Assembly: GCA_025360875.1 (NCBI GenBank)
Contig: JANYBI010000305.1
Span: 1 to 8,037 of the forward strand
DNA from: Lentisphaerota bacterium
Lineage (GTDB): Bacteria; Verrucomicrobiota; Lentisphaeria; Victivallales; GWF2-50-93
DNA: 8,037 bases
Direction of reading: 5' to 3'
Of this stretch, positions 4,858 to 8,037 are shown piece by piece. Position 1 is the stretch's first letter, and each line of letters starts with the position of its first letter. Under the pieces are notes generated by a model. The model made no database searches, was not told the origin of the DNA, and worked only from the letters and a program-made list of their open reading frames with translations. The translations under genes and the position numbers were made by a program.

Positions 4858-5994
4858 ATGAAAATAGTTTGTGACAATAAAATACCCTTCTTGAAAGGGG
4901 TGCTCGAGCCTTACGCCGAGGTCGTCTACTTGCCGGGTGCGAAGATCGCAAAGGCGGACGTGGCTGATGCCGATGGACTTCTTGTACGGACACGGACAAA
5001 ATGCAGTAGCGAACTGCTTTCAGGCAGCAAGCTGAAATTTATCGCCACGGCGACAATCGGATTCGACCATATAGATACCAGCTACTGCGAATCGAACGGC
5101 ATATTCTGGACAAACGCCGCAGGATGCAATTCAGCGTCAGTTGCACAGTACGTGGCCTCAGCAATCCTCAATCTGGCTGTCGAGAGGAAATTTGCCCTTT
5201 CGGAAATGACGACAGGGATAGTCGGAGTCGGAAACGTAGGCTCGAAAGTTGCGAAGTTCGCGGAATCCGTCGGGATGAAAGTCCTGCTGAACGATCCGCC
5301 ACGCGCAAGGAAAGAAGGCGAAGCAAGCTTCGTTTCGCTTGAAAGAATATTGTCTGACTCGGACATCATTACGATGCATGTGCCATTAAACATGGCTGAA
5401 TCTGACAGGACATATCACCTCTGCGATGATAAATTTTTCAGCGCAATGAGGGAATGCAAAGTTTTTATAAACAGTTCACGTGGCGAAGTCGTGAAGACCG
5501 TATCGCTGAATAAATTCCTGGAGTCTTCGCCGCAGACAATGGCGGTGCTTGACGTATGGGAGAACGAGCCCGAGATTGATTTGGAACTGCTCAAGCTTGC
5601 GAAGTTCGCAACGCCGCACATTGCAGGCTATTCGACGGACGGCAAGGCGAACGGGACTTCGATGAGCGTACAGGCTTTGGCAAAGTTCTTCGGGATTAAG
5701 GATCTCGCAAACTGGTGCCCGAAGGACGTACCAAAACCCGCAGATACGGTGATCAAAATTGACTGCAAGGGCAAAAGCAGGGAGCAAATTTTACTGGAAG
5801 CAGTAAAATTTACCTATGATGTTTTAGGCGATGATCGAAGATTAAGAGCCTCGCCTAAAACATTTGAAAAGCAGAGGGAGGAATATCCGCTGAGGCGTGA
5901 ATTTAAAATTTTTAAAATCATGTCGGGTGATATTTCAGAAGTCGTTCTGAAGATTTTAAAGGATATAGGATTTGAAACAACTGTTAATGGATAA
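4858..5994 (+). CDS. pdxB: Erythronate-4-phosphate dehydrogenase
   Basis: This D-2-hydroxyacid dehydrogenase oxidises 4-phospho-D-erythronate to 2-oxo-3-hydroxy-4-phosphobutanoate, the second step of DXP-dependent pyridoxal 5'-phosphate synthesis. From M-K-I-V-C-D-N it has 378 residues, the length of E. coli PdxB. NAD-binding G-V-G-N-V-G is at 123-128. The catalytic residues R208 (N-S-S-R-G-E), E237 (W-E-N-E-P) and H254 (T-P-H-I-A-G-Y-S) fall at the same numbers I recall for E. coli. The C-terminal dimerisation domain (DUF3410-type, about 285-378) is present, with P-L-R-R-E-F at 345-350; this separates PdxB from SerA and other 2-hydroxyacid dehydrogenases. ATG 4858 has no Shine-Dalgarno; the in-frame ATG 4831 has a good one but would add nine residues (M-F-D-V-H-E-I-I-I) encoded largely by repeat R2. 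The last 220 nt are AT-rich and full of inverted repeats. gnd follows after 30 nt. Confidence 0.92.
   Translation: MKIVCDNKIPFLKGVLEPYAEVVYLPGAKIAKADVADADGLLVRTRTKCSSELLSGSKLKFIATATIGFDHIDTSYCESNGIFWTNAAGCNSASVAQYVASAILNLAVERKFALSEMTTGIVGVGNVGSKVAKFAESVGMKVLLNDPPRARKEGEASFVSLERILSDSDIITMHVPLNMAESDRTYHLCDDKFFSAMRECKVFINSSRGEVVKTVSLNKFLESSPQTMAVLDVWENEPEIDLELLKLAKFATPHIAGYSTDGKANGTSMSVQALAKFFGIKDLANWCPKDVPKPADTVIKIDCKGKSREQILLEAVKFTYDVLGDDRRLRASPKTFEKQREEYPLRREFKIFKIMSGDISEVVLKILKDIGFETTVNG
5786..5863. repeat. Two perfect inverted repeats inside pdxB
   Basis: AAATTTTACT (5786-5795) and AGTAAAATTT (5802-5811) form a perfect 10-bp stem with a 6-nt loop. Seven nucleotides on, ATGTTTTAGGCGA (5819-5831) and TCGCCTAAAACAT (5851-5863) form a perfect 13-bp stem with a 19-nt loop. 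A third, TTCAGAA-GTCG-TTCTGAA, lies at 5934-5951. All are within the reading frame of the C-terminal domain. Confidence 0.7.
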
Positions 5995-6024
5995 TTTTAA
6001 AAATTTTATTAAGGAGATATGGAA

Positions 6025-7494
6025 ATGGCAAAAGGAAAACTGGCGGACATCGGCCTTGTAGGGCTTGCAGTGATGGGCGAAAACCTTGTGTTGAATATGG
6101 AAAGCAAAGGGTTCACAGTGGCGGTGTTCAACCGAACGGTGAGCAAGGTTGACGACTTCATGAACGGACGTGGTAAGGGCAAGAAATTCATCGGATGCCA
6201 CAGTCTCGAGGAACTCTCGAAGAACCTGGAGAAACCCCGCAAGGTGATGCTGATGGTCAAAGCCGGGAAACCCGTCGACGACTTCATCGAGCTTGTGATT
6301 CCTTTCCTTGAGAAGGGGGACATCGTCATTGATGGCGGCAACAGCCATTTCCCTGACACGATCCGCAGGACGAAATACCTTGCTGAGAAGGGCCTGCTGT
6401 ATATAGGAACAGGCGTTTCCGGCGGCGAAGAAGGCGCTCTCAGAGGCCCTTCCATCATGCCCGGGGGAAATCCTGAGGCGTGGAAATATGTCAAGCCCAT
6501 ATTCCAGTCGATATCTGCGAAAGTCGCAGATGGCAGTCCGTGCTGCGAATGGGTTGGCAACGATGGGGCCGGACACTTTGTGAAGATGGTACATAATGGC
6601 ATCGAGTACGGCGACATGCAGATGATATCGGAAGCATATTTCCTGATGAAAAACATACTTTCAATGTCCGCCGAGGAGATGCACGATGTCTTCACGGAAT
6701 GGAACAAGGGGGATCTGGACAGCTATCTGATCGAAATTTCCCGGGACATCCTGAAGAGGAAGGATCCGGAGACCGGCAAATATATCATCGACATCATCCT
6801 GGACACGGCAGGACAGAAAGGCACAGGGAAATGGACCAGCCAGGCGGCGCTTGATCTGGGTTCTCCTGCCCCGACAATCGCTGAAGCCGTCTTTGCCAGA
6901 TGCGTATCGGCGATCAAGGAGGAACGTGTTGCGGCAAGCAAAGTACTCAAGGGGCCCGCTGGCGATTTCAAATATTCCGGCAGCAAAAAAGAAATGATCG
7001 AGGATATCAGGAAAGCCCTTTACGCTTCCAAGATTTGTTCATATGCCCAGGGCTACCAGATGATGAAGCTTGCAGCCGCCGAATACAAATGGGATCTGAA
7101 GTACGGCGAGATCGCGCTCATGTGGAGGGGTGGATGCATCATCCGTGCGAAATTCCTCGGAGACATCAAGGCGGCGTTCGACAAGAATCCGAAACTCGCG
7201 AACCTGCTGCTCGATCCGTTCTTCAAGAAAGTCATCGACGATTGCCAGTCTTCCTGGAGGAAGGTCATTGCGACCGCGGTCCAGCTTGGAGTTCCGGTTC
7301 CGGCGTTTTCGAGCGCGCTTTCATACTATGATTCGTACCGTTCTGCACAGCTGCCGGCAAACATGCTCCAGGCACAGCGTGACTATTTCGGCGCGCACAC
7401 CTATGAGAGGATAGACAAGCCGCGCGGACAGTTCTTCCATACCGACTGGTGCGAGCTCGGTGGAACAACGACTTCCTCAACCTATACCGTGTAA
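6025..7494 (+). CDS. gnd: 6-phosphogluconate dehydrogenase, decarboxylating
   Basis: The enzyme converts 6-phosphogluconate and NADP+ to ribulose 5-phosphate, CO2 and NADPH in the oxidative pentose phosphate pathway. At 489 residues it belongs to the long (about 470-residue) homodimeric class. The dinucleotide loop is G-L-A-V-M-G (13-18), and N-R-T (36-38) after the second strand supports NADP+ use. Substrate and catalytic motifs are D-G-G-N-S-H (103-108), G-V-S-G-G-E-E-G-A (130-138), K187 and E194 in the K-M-V-H-N-G-I-E-Y block, and G-K-W-T (268-271). The C-terminal tail contains H458 in Y-F-G-A-H-T-Y-E-R, which reaches into the partner subunit's active site in this family. ATG 6025 is chosen over ATG 6019 because AAGGAG (6011-6016) is then 8 nt away and the protein begins with the usual M-A-K. 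It probably shares a transcript with pdxB (30 nt upstream) and the SGNH gene (3 nt downstream). Confidence 0.97.
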   Translation: MAKGKLADIGLVGLAVMGENLVLNMESKGFTVAVFNRTVSKVDDFMNGRGKGKKFIGCHSLEELSKNLEKPRKVMLMVKAGKPVDDFIELVIPFLEKGDIVIDGGNSHFPDTIRRTKYLAEKGLLYIGTGVSGGEEGALRGPSIMPGGNPEAWKYVKPIFQSISAKVADGSPCCEWVGNDGAGHFVKMVHNGIEYGDMQMISEAYFLMKNILSMSAEEMHDVFTEWNKGDLDSYLIEISRDILKRKDPETGKYIIDIILDTAGQKGTGKWTSQAALDLGSPAPTIAEAVFARCVSAIKEERVAASKVLKGPAGDFKYSGSKKEMIEDIRKALYASKICSYAQGYQMMKLAAAEYKWDLKYGEIALMWRGGCIIRAKFLGDIKAAFDKNPKLANLLLDPFFKKVIDDCQSSWRKVIATAVQLGVPVPAFSSALSYYDSYRSAQLPANMLQAQRDYFGAHTYERIDKPRGQFFHTDWCELGGTTTSSTYTV

Positions 7495-7497
7495 ACC

Positions 7498-8037
7498 ATG
7501 AACACACAAACCATCAAGGAGCTATTCATGTGCATCTGCTGTTTTGCCGGGGCGGTATCCGTCTGTCATGCGGGAGACGCCGATAAGGCTGTTTCAGGGA
7601 AGGACTGGAAACGGATCGCCCTGATCAGCCATTCATGGACTGATGGCAACACCTGGCCTTATCTGTTCCGACAGGCACTGCTTGAAGCCGGCCGGCCGGA
7701 GCCGATCCTGATAAATGCCGCTGCAGGCGGCGATGTGGCCGCAGACAGCTTGCGGCGTCTGGACTGGGCGGTGCTGAAGTATGAGCCTGATCTTGCGATT
7801 CTCCTGACCACCGCACACAATGTGAAGAATATGACTGATGACGAATACCGGACTGCAATGGACGAGATTATCAGGAAGCTGCAGGCCAAGGGATCAACCA
7901 TTCTCCTGCTCTATGGCCGCATGCATTGTCCGAAGGACATGGAACCGGCTGACATGAAAAATCCTGACAAGGTCAAGGAAATTGTCAGCAAGGAACTGGA
8001 GGAAATGGCTGCCGAGGCCAAGAAACCTGAAGCGGAA
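7498..8037 (+). CDS. Exported SGNH/GDSL-like hydrolase, 3' end cut by the window
   Basis: 180 codons are visible and the frame runs off the right edge. Residues 1-25 look like a Sec signal peptide: a lysine near the start, hydrophobic L-F-M-C-I-C-C-F-A-G-A-V-S-V, and likely cleavage after C-H-A (25). The mature part follows an SGNH plan: block I S-H-S-W-T-D-G-N-T-W-P (44-54), with S46 as candidate nucleophile in place of the usual G-D-S; block II N-A-A-A-G-G-D-V-A-A-D (73-83); block III L-T-T-A-H-N (103-108), where G-T-N-D is normal. It is probably an esterase or carbohydrate deacetylase acting outside the cytoplasm; the substrate is unknown and the C-terminal D-x-x-H pair lies beyond the window. 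ATG 7498 gives a complete signal peptide but has no Shine-Dalgarno. ATG 7528 has AAGGAG (7516-7521) 6 nt upstream but loses the lysine-containing n-region. The gene starts 3 nt after gnd, so translational coupling could explain the first choice. Confidence 0.65.
   Translation, partial: MNTQTIKELFMCICCFAGAVSVCHAGDADKAVSGKDWKRIALISHSWTDGNTWPYLFRQALLEAGRPEPILINAAAGGDVAADSLRRLDWAVLKYEPDLAILLTTAHNVKNMTDDEYRTAMDEIIRKLQAKGSTILLLYGRMHCPKDMEPADMKNPDKVKEIVSKELEEMAAEAKKPEAE

Noticed and set aside
5819..5863. In-frame palindromic peptide insertion (Rickettsia RPE-like) in PdxB
   Set aside because: The residues encoded across the palindrome align with the conserved PdxB C-terminal domain, and total length equals the family norm, so nothing has been inserted.
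5956..6707. Two overlapping minus-strand frames opposite the start of gnd
   Set aside because: They are antisense to a strongly conserved Gnd sequence and show no plausible protein motifs.

Overview
The window is a chromosomal stretch of central sugar-phosphate metabolism. All confidently called genes are on the + strand. In order they are: the 3' end of an unidentified gene; an unrecognised coding-like fragment; a DeoR-family regulator; a mannonate/fructuronate-type short-chain dehydrogenase; a pyrophosphate-type phosphofructokinase; a HAD phosphatase; erythronate-4-phosphate dehydrogenase (PdxB); 6-phosphogluconate dehydrogenase (Gnd); and the N-terminal 180 codons of an exported SGNH/GDSL-like hydrolase cut by the window end.

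Organism: base composition is near 50% GC, genes carry clear AAGGAG Shine-Dalgarno sites, and one sigma70-like promoter is visible, so this is a bacterium. Every larger intergenic gap holds short-period (7, 8 or 9 nt) degenerate arrays of kinds I associate with Lentisphaerota, Kiritimatiellota and other PVC-group genomes. That assignment is inference from memory, not a search result.

Layout: 1-432 holds two gene remnants and a promoter for the regulator. 433-1185 is the DeoR gene. 1186-1419 is non-coding and repeat-rich. 1420-3619 is the SDR-phosphofructokinase pair (55 nt apart). 3620-3803 and 4698-4857 are two intergenic gaps of the same architecture: a forward heptad array, an AT-rich spacer, then a 53-nt hairpin element 50/53 identical between the two. 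They flank the HAD gene. 4858-8037 is pdxB-gnd-SGNH, closely packed (30 and 3 nt gaps).

How the genes fit together: phosphofructokinase and Gnd are the entry points of glycolysis and the oxidative pentose phosphate pathway. PdxB uses 4-phosphoerythronate, a potent inhibitor of 6-phosphogluconate dehydrogenase in other organisms. In animals a HAD phosphatase (PGP) destroys the same inhibitor. The HAD-pdxB-gnd order can therefore be read either as a vitamin B6 branch off the pentose phosphate pathway or as a metabolite-repair guard for Gnd. The DeoR regulator, whose family senses phosphorylated sugars, is a plausible controller of the cluster.

The most unusual sequence-level signals are the duplicated composite intergenic elements, the period-7/8/9 mini-arrays, and repeated in-frame spaced palindromes TGCGA-N3-TCGCA spread through five of the genes.
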